In this document: positions 32,393 through 44,917 of the stretch, piece by piece | Layout: each line of letters opens with the position of its first letter | Numbering within the stretch: position 1 is the stretch's first letter | Assembly: GCA_023213395.1 (NCBI GenBank) | Contig: CM041465.1 | Location: 39,005,741-39,069,740, forward strand | Direction of reading: 5' to 3' | Length of the DNA: 64,000 nt | DNA from: Cycas panzhihuaensis | Lineage: Eukaryota; Cycadophyta | Notes under the pieces: model-generated | Databases searched by the model: none | What the model was told of the DNA's origin: nothing | What the model saw: the letters and a program-made list of their open reading frames with translations, nothing else | Translations under genes and position numbers: made by a program

Positions 32393-33853
32393 CATATTTG
32401 ACTTTGGATAATGCCTTAGAAAAAATATCTATAACTTGATCTTTGGTCTTGTAATGAAGTAGTTCAATTAGTCCTTATTATATTAGATCTTAAAGATAAT
32501 GATGCTCAATCTCAATATGTTTTATTTTACTATGTAAGGTTGGGTTCTTTGTCATCTAAATAGTATTTTGATTATCACAATATATCTCTATCAGTCCAAT
32601 ATGAGGTTCATGCAAATCCTATAATATCCTTCTAAGCCATATTACTTCATATGTTACTACTTCAACTACCTAACACTATACTTCAACTATAAACAAGGAA
32701 ATTATTAGTTATTTCTTTGTATTCCATGTAATTGTAGCTGAACCAAGGTTGAAAGCATAACCTAAAATAGATTTTTTGTCTTCAATATCACTTTCCTAAT
32801 TAGCATTTGTATAACCAATTAATCTATATTTACTTGATACAATATATTGAAATATATAATCTAAAGTTCCTTTGATGTATTTAAGGATCCTCTTTACTAT
32901 AATCTGCTATTCTTGCTTCAAATTTAACATGAATCTTGAAATCAAAATTTCTATCAATTAATGATACATAATAGGATTAATTAAAACAAAATCTTTATTC
33001 TTGCTTAACTTCAAGCAATTTGACTTCAATAAGAATAGCATTCGAGTTACAATTACTCATGTTAAACTTTTTTAAAATGTCCATAGCATATTTATTTTAT
33101 GATATGTGTATGCCAATTTTACTTTACCATACTTTAATACCAAGAAAATAATGCAATTGACCTAAGTCTATAATTTTAAATTCTAAAATTATATTAACCT
33201 TTAATTCTTGAAATATTTTATCATTATTTCTTGTATAAATAAGATCATTAATATAATGTGCCATAATCAAGATTAAATTACCAACTATTTTCACATTAAG
33301 ATTTGGATCTAATGGGCTCTTCTAAAATCTTTTATCTTGAAAATACACGTCAATCCTAGAATACCAAGCTCTTAGGAATTGTTTTAGTCCATACTTTTTT
33401 TTTAACTCATAAACTAAGTGTTCATAACATTCAGCTTTAAATTATTGAAGTTTAGATACATAAATTTCTTCATCAACATAACCATTAAGAAATGCTAACT
33501 TAACATCTATTTAATATATTATCCAAACTAAGCTAAGCATAAGATACTCCTACTTGTGTCCATCTTAGCAATAAGAGTAAAAGTTTCTTTATAGTTAATT
33601 CCTTCTTACTAAGTATAACCTTTTACAATAAGTCATACCTTATACTTGTTAATTATAAAATCATCATTGTATTTGGCCTTGAATACCCACTTGGCTCTAA
33701 TCACATCTTTATTAGTAGGAAAGTTTACTAAATTCTATGTTTTATTTCTATATAAGGCATTATATATAGCTTCTATTAGTTGAATCTATTATTCACTTTT
33801 AGTAACTTCATTGAATATTTAAGGTTCATTACTTGAGCCATTAAGGCATAATT
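32393..33853 (-). pseudogene. Copia G: RT and RNase H part, broken
   Basis: Copia polymerase on the minus strand, downstream half of G. RAKWVFKAKYNDDFIINKYK (about 33700-33640), ETFTLIAKMDTS, LAFLNGYVDEEIYVSKLQ (about 33500-33450), YGLKQFLRAWYSRIDVYFQD and a YINDLIYTRN motif near 33250, where YVDD reads Y-I-N-D. Then DLGQLHYFLGIKVW. RNase H ends near 32400 with LHYKTKDQVIDIFSKALSKV. Many stops. Element H interrupts it at 33854, and the gene continues at 38337. Confidence 0.85.
33849..33853. repeat. Target-site duplication of element H, left (TAATT)
   Basis: TAATT precedes the 5' LTR of H and is repeated exactly at 38332-38336. Removing H and one copy restores a continuous reading of copia G across the joint. 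Confidence 0.9.
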
Positions 33854-34376
33854 TGTTGGAATATATGATATTAACACATATGTAATATTTAATATAAGAT
33901 AGTGGACCCATAAAAAATTCCACTCACTAAAATCATTAATAGTTGTGACATAATGATTATTTATATATACATCTTATTGGATGATGAAATAACTTAAGAG
34001 ATATTATAGGTTATTCATGAGGTGATATATTTATAAATAGGTACATATACTACTTGATAATTTAAGAGAGGTAGAATTTAATTATATATGTAATTATTTG
34101 ATATATTAAAAAGGATCTCCCAACTCCAACCTTCTCTTATAGTTTTTTTCACACTAGATCTTCCACGTATAAATATATTATCTATTATGGTGATATTTTA
34201 TCATGGTTGATCTGATTATATTTTATATTCATATTATTACTTGATATGTTGATTTTACATACATGATTTATGTATATTCCTCATAATATAATTCATTGAT
34301 TATACATATTAGATATACTTTCACTGCATATGATATGTTACAATATGATATCAAAGTTAAATTCTAAATTCTAATA
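33854..34376 (+). repeat. 5' LTR of element H
   Basis: TGTTGGAATATATGATATTA to AAATTCTAATA (CA changed to TA). It matches 37745-38331 throughout. Near its end it contains TGATATCAAAGTTAAATTC, an iMet-PBS-like motif inside the LTR. Confidence 0.88.
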
Positions 34377-34392
34377 TAGCATTAGAGCTATG
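34377..34392 (+). other. Primer binding site of element H
   Basis: TAGCATTAGAGCTATG differs from the iMet-type PBS TGGTATCAGAGC only by three transitions in the first 12 bases. Confidence 0.7.
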
Positions 34393-37300
34393 TTATGAAA
34401 AAATCTTGTTGAAGTAGGTTGCAAGCCTATACGAGCTAGATTGATGAGCTAGTATAAGCTAGTAGTTAAACCAGTTATAAAGCCAATGACAGAGTCAATA
34501 TATTAGCCAGTATAGGAGATAATTTTATGGTGTGTTTTAATTAACTAAAAACTAATTATGCTAATTATTCTAATGACATGTGACCAAGATTTTGAGGTAA
34601 GGTAAAGATGATATAGATCCATATACACATGATGATAAAAGTCACAGACAAGAGTTTATGAATTTACATACAGATAATGAAATTTACATAATGAATATAA
34701 CAAAATGATGGTATGTTGATATTGAATCTAGTGTGGATATATATATGTGTGCATATAGGCCTATATTCTTGAGAGATACAAGTGTTAAAGCAGTCCATCA
34801 GATGAGAAAATATTATTGCCAATTGCATTTGCCTATGTAAACTAATCCCTTATAGATGTGATTGAGATTTAGAAAACTGTTCATTTTACCAAATCATAAC
34901 TTATAGCAGATCATGTAAGTTTGAATATATCAACTTTGTTTCCCAATTTTTATTTAAGAAATTTTTTTTATCCACTTTAGCTTATGGGTTTTCTTCTAGT
35001 TAAAGGTATTTTTACAATAATTTAGTTGTTGAGAGATTAGGACAAAAGATAAATATGAAGGTTGAATGAAGAAGATGAAGTAATACATGATAAAGTAGGA
35101 AAATTAGCATCTCATCAGTCAAAATGAAATAGGCATGAAAAATATACCATTGATATGTGGCATGATTGACAATTTACAAAGGTATGTTGATGCATGGTTT
35201 ATTAGCGATAAATAAGACAACTATATGAACCACTAAACTAGGGTTTTAAAACAAAAATCTATGATGAAAATTGAGGGTATGACTATGGATGAATTATGAC
35301 TATAACTAAATATTATAGTGGTTTATGATGAGAATATAAGTACATGACATATATATAATTTGGAAAATATGTATGCAGAAATGATATTGAGGATATGTTA
35401 ATGAAAATTGATGCCATGAAGTAGTTATTTGAAAGGTATATATTTGTTGGATGCAATGATTTGATTTAAAGTCATAATTGATATATCGATGATGATACTT
35501 ATGATATATATTAAACAATAGGATTTGTGATGGAGATCTGATATGTAGAAAGAGGTGTAAACTATGAAGAGTTGTGGCAGTAATTCAATATAGCAGTGAG
35601 AGTTTTATGGTTTTCATGAAGAATTAGATAATTTTTCTTCTATTTTTTATCTCATAAATCTCTAAAAAGGACTATAGATGAATGATAAAAGTTTTGACAA
35701 CCTGTTAAGATGAATAAATAAAGTTAGGCACTAATTTTTTGGCTATGTCTGTTCTTAGGTGTTTTTAACATTATGGCTATAAAAAAAATTCACTATTAGA
35801 TGCATATTTTATAATTTTGAGACTTCCATTGAGTTTTGAGTGCTTAAAAATAGTGGTCTAGTGCTTTATAGATTGGAAAATTGTTTAAAAATATTGATTG
35901 GGCATAAAAAATGCTTCATGGAGGTTGTGCACATGAGAAAATAAAGATAGTAATTAAAAATTAATTTTTATTTATATTAATATTTTATAACTTTAGTTGA
36001 TGATATTTAATTATTTTTTAAACTGTTTTAAAGTTTTTAGAACCCATACAATGGTCATATGGAATCTAGTATGTGACTAGAGGCTTTAGTGAAGAGGGCC
36101 AACTTTAATTTTTACCTTGTTTTCATTTTTTTATGATATACTCACACATTTTCAATCATAACTTTTCACTAGGATGTTAGATTTAGGTGTCATTAGTTGC
36201 ATTGGAAAGAAAATTTTGAGATGGTCAAAATAAATAGTTATAAGGCATATTTCATAGATTAAATGATAGATATTTTAATTAGCAAACTTTAGTAAAGTGA
36301 TTTTGACTCCATAAAAGATGTATTTTTTGAATTTAAAAAAAATATATTTTAGCATATTTTATTATTTTTAAAGGCTCTAGAGAAATGATTTTATTGATGA
36401 TAAATGATAAATAAAAAAGGAAGTTTCATTTAAAAGTGAATATATAAATGCTCATTTATGATAATTTCAGATTCATAATAAATAAAAATTAGTGATGTGG
36501 GATATATTTAAAGCTAATTTTGATGTGGGAATCTTTTTACATATGCTAGATATGAAAATTCCCCTTAATACTAAATATATTTGATGAAGTGTAAGTGTAT
36601 AATACTAGTCAAATAACATGATCACCTATTAATTGGACACATTTGATGATTAATGACACCACCAATTATTAATCAAGGGCATAGAATATTTGTTTATTTG
36701 TTAGAGAGATAAGTAGATGTGATGATTGAATGATGTTTTCCATCTGTTTATGAAAATAAGAAGAAGTCTTATATATTGATTGCTTAGCACCAAAATAAAT
36801 TTTTGAGGTTATTTATCTAAAAATCGATATATGTTTGTTAGTGAGAAATATGACTTACCATGCACGATAAGAAACATGGAAATATACTATTTATATTACC
36901 TCATTAAAACTAACTTATCTTAACTAGGTAATATGCCATGTTCCTGGAGTTAGTATGTTTAGATGATTGATTTGATAATGTTAATGAGTTATTTCTTAGT
37001 TACCAAAAAAAACTTTAAGTGTGCAAAAGTATTGATGAAGGTAATGCACAAGTTATTTGTTCCTATATAGGAGGTGAGATGAATGAGATTACTCTTATAC
37101 AACACACAAATTGTGTTGTTATTATCATATGTAAGAAATGAGAAATTTTATGCTACTCTTATGATAACATTTTGTCTAATAGTTAAGTGTTATTTTTATT
37201 TGCTGATGAACCATATATACAAAATCTTTCTTAAAGAACTAACAATTATAATGACTAATTACTAGTGTATTTTGGTAAATGGTTGTTATTTTATATGAAT

Positions 37301-37744
37301 ATTATTAATCATTTTTATTATTGAGATGACAAATTAATAGTGATAATGATTTTAGATTTATAGGTGAAGATATGAAGTTGTTCAAGAAAACACTTTATAT
37401 AAATATAATAGTGAGAATCATATGTATTGGTTGATGTTTAACAGATAAGATTGGTTAGTATATAGGTTTTTATAGGTTGGTTGTTTATAATTAATCAATG
37501 ATGATCATAAATAATCATAAATGATATAGGTTAATTACTTACGGGAAATAAGTATAATATTGATAGATCTATATGTTACTGGTAATATAACTTTATTTAA
37601 TTTGATATAACTTGATATAAAGTTGATATAGATTTACAAATTTTAACATACAGGAAAAGTAAAAGAAATGAAGATTAAGATTGAACACTTGAAGATTAGG
37701 GTTAAAGAATTAAAGATTTGAAGACATTAAATATAAATGAGAAG
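34393..37744 (+). other. Internal region of element H, non-coding
   Basis: AT-rich, with no reading frame longer than about 70 codons and no domain I recognise in either direction. A weak purine tract (AAATGAGAAG) precedes the 3' LTR. It resembles the large non-coding cores of LARD-type elements. Confidence 0.65.
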
Positions 37745-37947
37745 TTTTAGAATATATGGTATTATCACATACATAATGCTTAATGTAAAATAATAGACCC
37801 ATACAAAATCTAACTCATCAAAAGCATTAATAAATATAACATACACAATTATTTATGTACACATCCTATTAGATAATGAAATGGTTTAAGGGATATTATA
37901 GGATATTCATGAGGTGACATATTTATAAAAAAAAATAAAAATAAAAA

Positions 37948-38005
<58 letters not shown>

Positions 38006-38331
38006 TTGAAAACATGAGAGAGAAAGGATTCATTTAGAGATATAATTATGGATATATTAAAGAGAAGCTCTCAACTCCAACCTTCTCTCATAGTTTTTTC
38101 CATAATAAATTTTTTATATATAAATATCTTATTTCTTATGGTGATGCTTTATTATACTTGATATGATTATACTTTATATTCATGTTATTGCTTGATATGT
38201 TGATCTTACATACATGATTTATGTGTATTTCTTATCATATGATTCATTGATTATATATGTTTAATATATTTTCACTGTATATAATAAGTACATTTTAATA
38301 TGGTATTAGGGTTAAATTATAAATTCTAACA
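37745..38331 (+). repeat. 3' LTR of element H
   Basis: Begins TTTTAGAATATATGGTATTA (TG changed to TT) and ends AAATTCTAACA. It is longer than the 5' LTR because an A-rich segment and a (TA)n run (about 37928-38001) lie in the middle. The internal PBS-like motif reads TGGTATTAGGGTTAAATT here. Confidence 0.88.
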
Positions 38332-38336
38332 TAATT
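38332..38336. repeat. Target-site duplication of element H, right (TAATT)
   Basis: Exact copy of 33849-33853, directly after the 3' LTR. Confidence 0.9.
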
Positions 38337-39850
38337 GACTCTAGCTTATGATCTTATCAACCTTCTTTCAAAATTTATATCAAAAATATTACTTGGATTA
38401 TCACTTCTTATAAGTCATTTTGGACTTTTACTTTGTATTTGACTTGAACCTGAATTTGAATAATTTAATGAAGGTTGACTTGATTCAAAATCAATTACAA
38501 TCAACTTGCCCTTATTAACATCAAGTTTGTATATAACATGTTCATCAAAGATAATATCTCTACTATCAAAGAATTTCCTTACTAGAGGATCAAACATTTT
38601 ATAAGACTTTTATTCAATTTAATAGTATATAAAAATAGACTTAATGTTTTTGCTTTTTAACTTTATTTCTTTTTTCACTAGGAACATGTACATATGTAAC
38701 ACAATCAAATACTTTCAAGTTACTCATATTAGGTTTATAACCTATCTAGGCTTCTTTTAAAGTTCACTTCATTAATGCCTTAGTAGAACTTATGTTAATA
38801 AGTAAATTTTAGTATTTACTACTTTAGCCCAAAATTCTTCATCAAGTTCCTTTACTTTGAGAATACTTCTTATCATTTTCACTATAATTCTTATTTTCCT
38901 TTAAACTACTCCATTGTGTTGATGTGTATATAAAGTTATGAACTATCTTCTTATTCCAATTTTTTTGTAAAAGTCTCTAAAATCATTTAAGGTAAATTCT
39001 CCTCCATTATTTGAAAAAAAGAATCTATAACCTATATCCACTTTGCCTTTTAAGCATTACTCTAATTTTAGCAAATCAAAAAAATATTTTAGATTTTTTC
39101 TTAAGAAAGTATATCCAAATCTTTATTGTAAAATCATCAAACAAGATCATGAAGTATCTAGCATTTCCAAGTGATGACATTCTTATAGGGCCATATAAAT
39201 TAACATACACCAATTTTAAAGGATATTAGGATCAATATTAAGATTTTAGAAAGTTATTTATATATTGTTTATCATAAATACAACCTTCACATACATCGTT
39301 ATTGCCTTGAATGAATGGAAGACTTTTAACTATTTCTTTCTTCCTTGAAGTAATAGGTATATTATAATTGAGATGACTATAATTATGATGCCAAAGTATA
39401 TTCTCATTAATAATTAAAATATTCAAGACTTAAATTTATGGAGAAAATATAAGTTTAAATAATTTATCTTAAGTCATTTGACCTTTAGAAACAATCATTC
39501 TATTATTTAACTTGTCACTAATTTTATATTGACTATTGTTAAACACTAACCTGCATAGTTGTTTTATCATTTGACTAGCAAATAACATGTTCTTCTTCAA
39601 ATTGGGCACAAGTAAGATATTGTAAATACTTTTATTTTCCACATTATTTATTTAAATTAGTATTGTAACACATATGCATGAAACAATTAGAATTAACATA
39701 CCATTCTTCAATTAAAGCATTGATACAACAACATCTTAATCTTCATTGTAATTTAATTCACTTTTCACTTACTACTCTTTTTTTTTTCTCTATAATTTAA
39801 TATTTACTAGTGAGACCATAACTTGTCACTCAATGGTTAGAATTTAATCT
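38337..39850 (-). pseudogene. Copia G: integrase and pre-integrase part, broken
   Basis: The upstream half of G on the minus strand. Near 39390 it shows ILWHHNYSHLNYN, the His-containing pre-integrase motif, then VCEGCIYDKQY. The integrase C-terminal region at 38597-38540 reads MFDPLVRKFFDSRDIIFDEH, the typical copia linker before RT. The core in between is badly decayed. It ends without a clear gag or 5' LTR before element J. Confidence 0.8.
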
Positions 39851-40035
39851 TTTTAATGCTAACTCAAAGGTTTATCTGAGTAAAATAGGCCAAAATAGCC
39901 TATAATTAGGCTAAAGGTTCTATTATAGGTCTATAGTCTTTCAACTAAAAAAATACATGAAACATGCATAAAAATTAAGATTTTATTTGTATGTCTATAA
40001 ATAGTAATTAAATTTAGACTACTTTTTATTTTTTA
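39851..40035. other. Unassigned AT-rich junction between copia G and element J
   Basis: No coding or repeat signal recognised. It may be further decayed gag or leader of G. Confidence 0.4.
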
Positions 40036-41013
40036 TGTAATGACCCTTAACACTCTAGTTTTAAGTAGGGATTAATTTAAAGCATGGTTTTATTTAATAT
40101 TTTAGATAATTAGGTGTTTTTTAAGGAGTTTCTAGGGTTAGAGTTGGAAGCTTTTAGACTCCAACTTTTACTTGTATAAATATAATTTTATACTTTCTTT
40201 TGTGAATGGAATGGAATGAAATAGAAGTGAATTAATTCTATTTATTCTCTAAGTTTTTATTTTTATTTTTTAATTTTAAGTTTGTATATATCTAATTGAA
40301 TATTTTTCTTATAGACTATCCTCATCATTTGCTATAAGAATGTGTTTTAACTATGGGGTTAAAGAAAAATCACAAAAGTCTAAGGTATTACAACAAATAT
40401 TTGTTAAAAAACTACAAAGGTGACAAATTATTCCTATTGAAAGGGTAAGGAAATACTCATTGGGGCTTAAGAGCCTTGCAAAAATCCTATGAGAGAAGAT
40501 TTAAAAAAAAGTGGCTAGGTAAAAAGAAAAACAATCGAATGGCAAGAAGAGGAGGAAGAGCGAGCTATGTTGAAATAAATAGAAATATGTAGGACCTAAA
40601 AAGGAGAATGAAACAACTTACTATTTGAAGCACTCCTTCCACTTATCAAGCTGATCTCATATAGTCTAGGAAACCCTTTATTTTGGCTAACCTTTATCTA
40701 TATTCTTAACTGCCTTTATAAATGGATATTGCAGCTCATTCTAACTCATTAGAGCTAAAGCCTTGGTTGCTATAATTTCAACCTTTGGGCTATATTTTCT
40801 TTGGAGAGAACCTCACCGTGAAGAGAGAAGGATTACCAAGTATTATCTTATCATTTATATTTCATAATTTTACTAATAATTTTAACTATTTTATAAATAT
40901 TAACCATAACTATTTTAATTTTCTCTAAATTTCTATTATTAGAGCTATATTTTGTGTATTCTACTATGCTTTTGCTCTCTTTTCTTTCCAAAGGATTATG
41001 TAGGCATGCTACA
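40036..41013 (+). repeat. 5' LTR of element J (978 bp)
   Basis: Starts TGTAATGACCCTTAACACTC, a start common in chromovirus LTRs, and ends GGCATGCTACA two bases before the PBS. No second copy lies in the window, so the length rests on the start motif and PBS. Confidence 0.7.
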
Positions 41014-41015
41014 AG

Positions 41016-41027
41016 TGGTATCAAAGC
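41016..41027 (+). other. Primer binding site of element J
   Basis: TGGTATCAAAGC, one base away from the tRNA-iMet type TGGTATCAGAGC. Confidence 0.8.
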
Positions 41028-41179
41028 TTTGTTGGAAGCTATTCTAAGGAGAAATTTTACTAGTTTAGTGAGGAAAATTAAGGGAAAAAGAGCAGATTCC
41101 CCTCCCGCCTACTTTTCCCCTAATTTTGACCCCCCTCCCTTTCCCAAATCTTCACAGTGCATCCCTAAATAAAGTTTAG

Positions 41180-42400
41180 ATCTAAAAGAATCTTGTAGCA
41201 AAGCAAGATAGTGATCACTTAATTGATATTAATAACTGATAGAAGCAATCGACTAGTTAAATTGAATGATGCCATAGTAAATTTGAAATCCTCCTTCAAA
41301 GCTTCAATGGAAAGCATAACCAAGAGGTTGAACCTAATATTACTAGAGGAAGAAGCCTCGGGTGAAGAAAGATCCCTAGGGTTCAAATAAATCAATAAAG
41401 AATTCCCAGAACAAAGGAACCAAAGGGACTACTATGAAATGAGGTAAAGAAGGTTTGATGAAGGAATTTAGGAATGTAGGAAACCAAGAGACTTCTAACA
41501 AAATAACTAAAGAAAATTTGACTTAGACAATAGTCTCAAGGGAATAAAATTTACACTAGATAAGTTTAGTCCAGATAGAACAAGGGACATCTGAAGTTGG
41601 ACAATGTAGATGGAAACTTATTTCCAAGTATATAAACTATCTAATAAAGAAAAAGTATTAACACCTTCTCTCCACTTATATGGAAAAGCTTTGAAATGGT
41701 TTTGTTGGGGGAGGAAAGTCCACAAAGATATTTCCATGGAATCTTGGGAGTCCCTAAATGTAGGGATGATAGACTAATATAAAGATTCATGGAATACTGA
41801 CTACTTCATCCAACTGACTCAACTATAATAAAATGGAACAATTTAACCAAATATAGTGTAGTTCCAATCCCTCTAATATTTGGTCACAAATCATATACAA
41901 GGTGAGTGCATTGCATAAACATACATTAATAGGCTCAAGGACTACATCAAGTATTGCATTAAAATAATGGGGGCCACCAATATAAGAGTAGTAATCATAC
42001 TCATATAGAATATTGAAGCTAAATTTAGCGGAAGTAGACCTACTTAAATTCAACAAAGTGAGATAATATTCTACTAAAACCTTAGGTCTAATCCTAATTA
42101 GACTGAGTTAGGGACAAAAATAGACCTACAAATCATAAGAAGGAGTGTAAACGAGATGTGTATCAAGAGAAGAGCATCTTAAGAGAGAAACCTATTTTAA
42201 GTATAGAGGAAAATGGAATAAAGACCATTAATACCTAATAAAGAAGGTCTTTATAAACCAAAATGAAGAGATGATTGTTCCAAAAGAAGAAGAAGAAGAA
42301 GAAGGAGAAGGAAAGACACTAGAAGAAAATAAGAAAACTAAAATAGAAGAACTTCTAAATTTAGAAACCAATAACATACAGTTGTAACTGCATGTGATCA
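41180..42400 (+). pseudogene. gag of element J, broken
   Basis: Retrotransposon gag capsid. METYFQVYKLSNKEKVLTPS then LHLYGKALKWFCWGR (about 41605-41710) fits the capsid core of Ty3/gypsy elements, followed by WESLNVGM. A lysine/arginine/glutamate-rich stretch (about 42270-42350, purine repeat) precedes the protease. No intact zinc knuckle was found. Many stops. Confidence 0.7.
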
Positions 42401-42424
42401 TGAGACAAAATGACACCCTACAAA

Positions 42425-42760
42425 CATTATAATTTTAAGGACTAATCCAAGGGACACCAATTGCCATTCTAATTAATAGTGGGAGTACTCATAACTTTAT
42501 CAATTGACCAATAGTAAAGAAATTGGGATTGCCCATAAAAGCATATAACGCTTTCCATGTTGCCATTACTAATAGGAAATCCATGACATATGGAAGGTAT
42601 TATCTAAAGGTAACCCTTCAGATCAATGATTACTTGATAAACACTTGCATGTTTACAATGCCGATAGTAGGAGTTGATACTATGTTAGGGATATAATAGT
42701 TACAAATACTAGGGAATAAGATCACAAACTACATAACATAGTTCGTGAGCTTTCACCAAA
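42425..42760 (+). pseudogene. Protease of element J, broken
   Basis: AILINSGSTHNFIN at about 42453-42494 is the retropepsin loop. The catalytic Asp of D-S-G is Asn here. KLGLPI and TCMFTMPIVGVDTMLG follow in the expected order. Confidence 0.78.
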
Positions 42761-42929
42761 AGGGACATTATTATATGCTACAATCTCTCCTTAGACCTTT
42801 TATACAGTTGGTATCATCACATCACATGGAGAAGATGCTAAAGAAGAACCTATCTGCATATATAATGACATGTTATAAGATCACAATAGAAGATGTTTTG
42901 GCCAAAGTTTAAGAAACCATAAATAAGTA

Positions 42930-44265
42930 TAGTTTAGTGTTCAAGGAATCTCTGTTAGGGATTCCTCCATATCATGGTTGCCAACATGCCATCAAACTAG
43001 TATCGATAGTAGCACTAGTAAACATCTATCCATATCAACATCCCTATGATCTTAATAAGGAAATTAAGCAAATAACTAAGGAGATTTTAAATTAAGAAAT
43101 TATTATAAAAAGCATAGCCCATTTGCATCTCCAATCATATTAAAATTGAAAAAGGTTGGGACTTATCATATGTGCATTAACTATAGGCTCCTAAATAAAA
43201 TTATGATTGAGAATTACTATCCCATCCTCTAAATAGATGATTTACTAGACAAAAAACCCAAAGCAAAGTATTTTTTTTAAATTAACCTTTAATCGGGATA
43301 TTATTAGATCTACATCGAAGCAGAAGATGTATATAAAACAACATTATACATTCACAAAGGATTCTTTGAATTCAAAGCCATGTCATTTAGTTTGACTAAT
43401 GCCTTAACAACCTTCTAAAGCATTATAAATCCCATATTAAATCCTTTCTTATGAAAATTCATGCTAGTTTTCTTTAATAACATCTTAATTTATAGCTTGT
43501 TATTAGAGGAGCACTTAGAGTACATCAAGCTTGTTTTATAGACACTAAAGATCAATTGGTTTATTGTTAACAAGGCAAACTATACCTTCAAGCAAAAATA
43601 ACTTAAATATCTTGGACACATCTTCACATAAGAAGGGATCAAGATGGAACCTAAGAAAGTTCAAGCTATTATTAATTTGCCAATCCGTAAGAATGTGATA
43701 GGAGTCAAGGCTTTTCTAGGAGCAGTTAGATTTCTCTAAAAAATTACTAAAGGTTATGCCTACATTGCATCATCTTTAACATATCTCACTAAGAAAGATA
43801 CTTTTAGTTAGAACCCATAGTAGAGGATTCTTTTCAAGATCTTACAAAGGCCATGATTACCACCCCTGTGCTTACAACTCTGGATCTCTCCTAACCTTTT
43901 ACTTTAGAGTATGACACATCAAGAATAGGGATAGAAGCAATCCTCCTTTAAAATGAGCAACCAAGGATATGAAAGTAGGAAATTAATTAGTAGGGAGTAA
44001 CTAAAACCCATATATGATAAAGAAATATTTGTAATTATATATGCCATTCACCAATGGCATAAATACTTACTTGGTAATAAATTCATGGTTAAAATGGATC
44101 ATATAGCCTCAAGTATTTTCTCAACTAGAAAAATCTGTCATATGAATAATAAAAGTAGGTTAACAAGCTTCAGATATTTGATTTTAGCATCATATATAAA
44201 AAGGGAAAGGAAAACATTATTATGGATGCATTATCATAGATGCTAGAGAACAACAAGGGAGAAAT
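42930..44265 (+). pseudogene. RT and RNase H of element J, broken
   Basis: Gypsy RT. ESLLGIPPYHGCQHAIKL (about 42947-43000) is the usual RT entry. Then come INYRLLNKIMIENYYP, IYIEAEDVYKTTLYIHKGFF and MSFSLTNALTTFQSI. The catalytic box reads LVFFNNILIYS near 43470-43502, both Asp replaced by Asn. LGAVRFLQKI-like connection, then RNase H with WHKYLLGNKFMVKMDH (about 44057-44104), cut by element K at 44266. Confidence 0.85.
44261..44265. repeat. Target-site duplication of element K, left (GAAAT)
   Basis: GAAAT here and AAAAT at 49870-49874, one transition apart. The gypsy reading of J resumes after the right copy. Confidence 0.65.
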
Positions 44266-44509
44266 TATTGAAGATACAAATCCATATGAAACTATAAAAC
44301 ACAAGAGACAACAAAATTTGTGGGAAATAATCATCTCTAATTATTGTTATAGATGTACAACATACTTATAGTACATTATTACCTCACAATTAGTCAACTA
44401 TACATGAGAATTGTTATAACTACTACATTAACAAATGATACTAATTTAACATTTAGTAAATAAGTTAAGAGGATCTCCTAGCATTATATAATTAAATATT
44501 GTTCTAACA
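44266..44509 (-). repeat. 3' LTR of element K
   Basis: Matches 49627-49869: shared blocks include ACAAAATTTGTGGGAAATRA and GGRTCTCCTAGCATTA. On the plus strand it ends GTTCTAACA. Confidence 0.85.
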
Positions 44510-44719
44510 CTAACCCTATAATGTTTAATTATTAATGTCACATAAACACTATTAGAAATATTAATGTTTTCCTAATGTTACCTATTCTAACTCCACTTGT
44601 ATTTCTATTTGAATCATCCTCATGCAGATTTGGTGTAGTTAAGTTCGTCAAGAAAGCATGGATTAACTTGTGTAAAGTTACGTAGGCTGGCTGGTTGATT
44701 TAAAAAAAGAGAGGGAGGA

Positions 44720-44917
44720 TGTGATCCTTACCATGATCATTCTATAATGTATTCTTGATTATTATTATAAAATATTATATTTAAGAGTTAGTTTTTTAAT
44801 CCCTACTAGGGGGTTTTCCACTAGTTAGATCTATTTGTAATTTGTGAATGATTTGGTATTATTTATTTGATGATTATTATATATATTTCCTACTTCACGT
44901 AAACCCTTCCTTTAACA
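44720..44917 (+). repeat. LTR-like segment flanked by PPT and PBS motifs (198 bp)
   Basis: On the plus strand AAAAAAAGAGAGGGAGGA (PPT-like, 44702-44719) is followed by TGTGATCCTTACC...CCTTTAACA, then by TGATACTAGAGTAAGG, which is two transpositions from an iMet PBS. A single LTR with a PPT on one side and a PBS on the other is the mark of tandem copies sharing one LTR. No second copy was found. Confidence 0.5.

Larger units (their letters stand above)
33854..38331 (+). mobile_element. Non-autonomous LTR retrotransposon H
   Basis: A complete LTR element of 4.48 kb: 523-bp 5' LTR, iMet-like PBS, about 3.35 kb of internal DNA without any recognisable gag or pol, and a 587-bp 3' LTR, with an exact TAATT duplication. 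The LTR ends form TGTTGGAAT / ATTCTAACA inverted repeats. Orientation is set by the PBS. It must have relied on proteins from another element. The LTR type (TGTT...AACA, iMet PBS) is copia-like, but the lineage is not proven. Confidence 0.85.

Noticed and set aside
35306-35518. 70-codon minus-strand frame in element H
   Set aside because: Short, AT-driven composition, no domain, in a non-coding element core.
42278-42315. GAA/GGA repeat as a coding microsatellite of interest
   Set aside because: A short purine stretch in a lysine/arginine-rich gag-protease linker of a dead element; nothing unusual.
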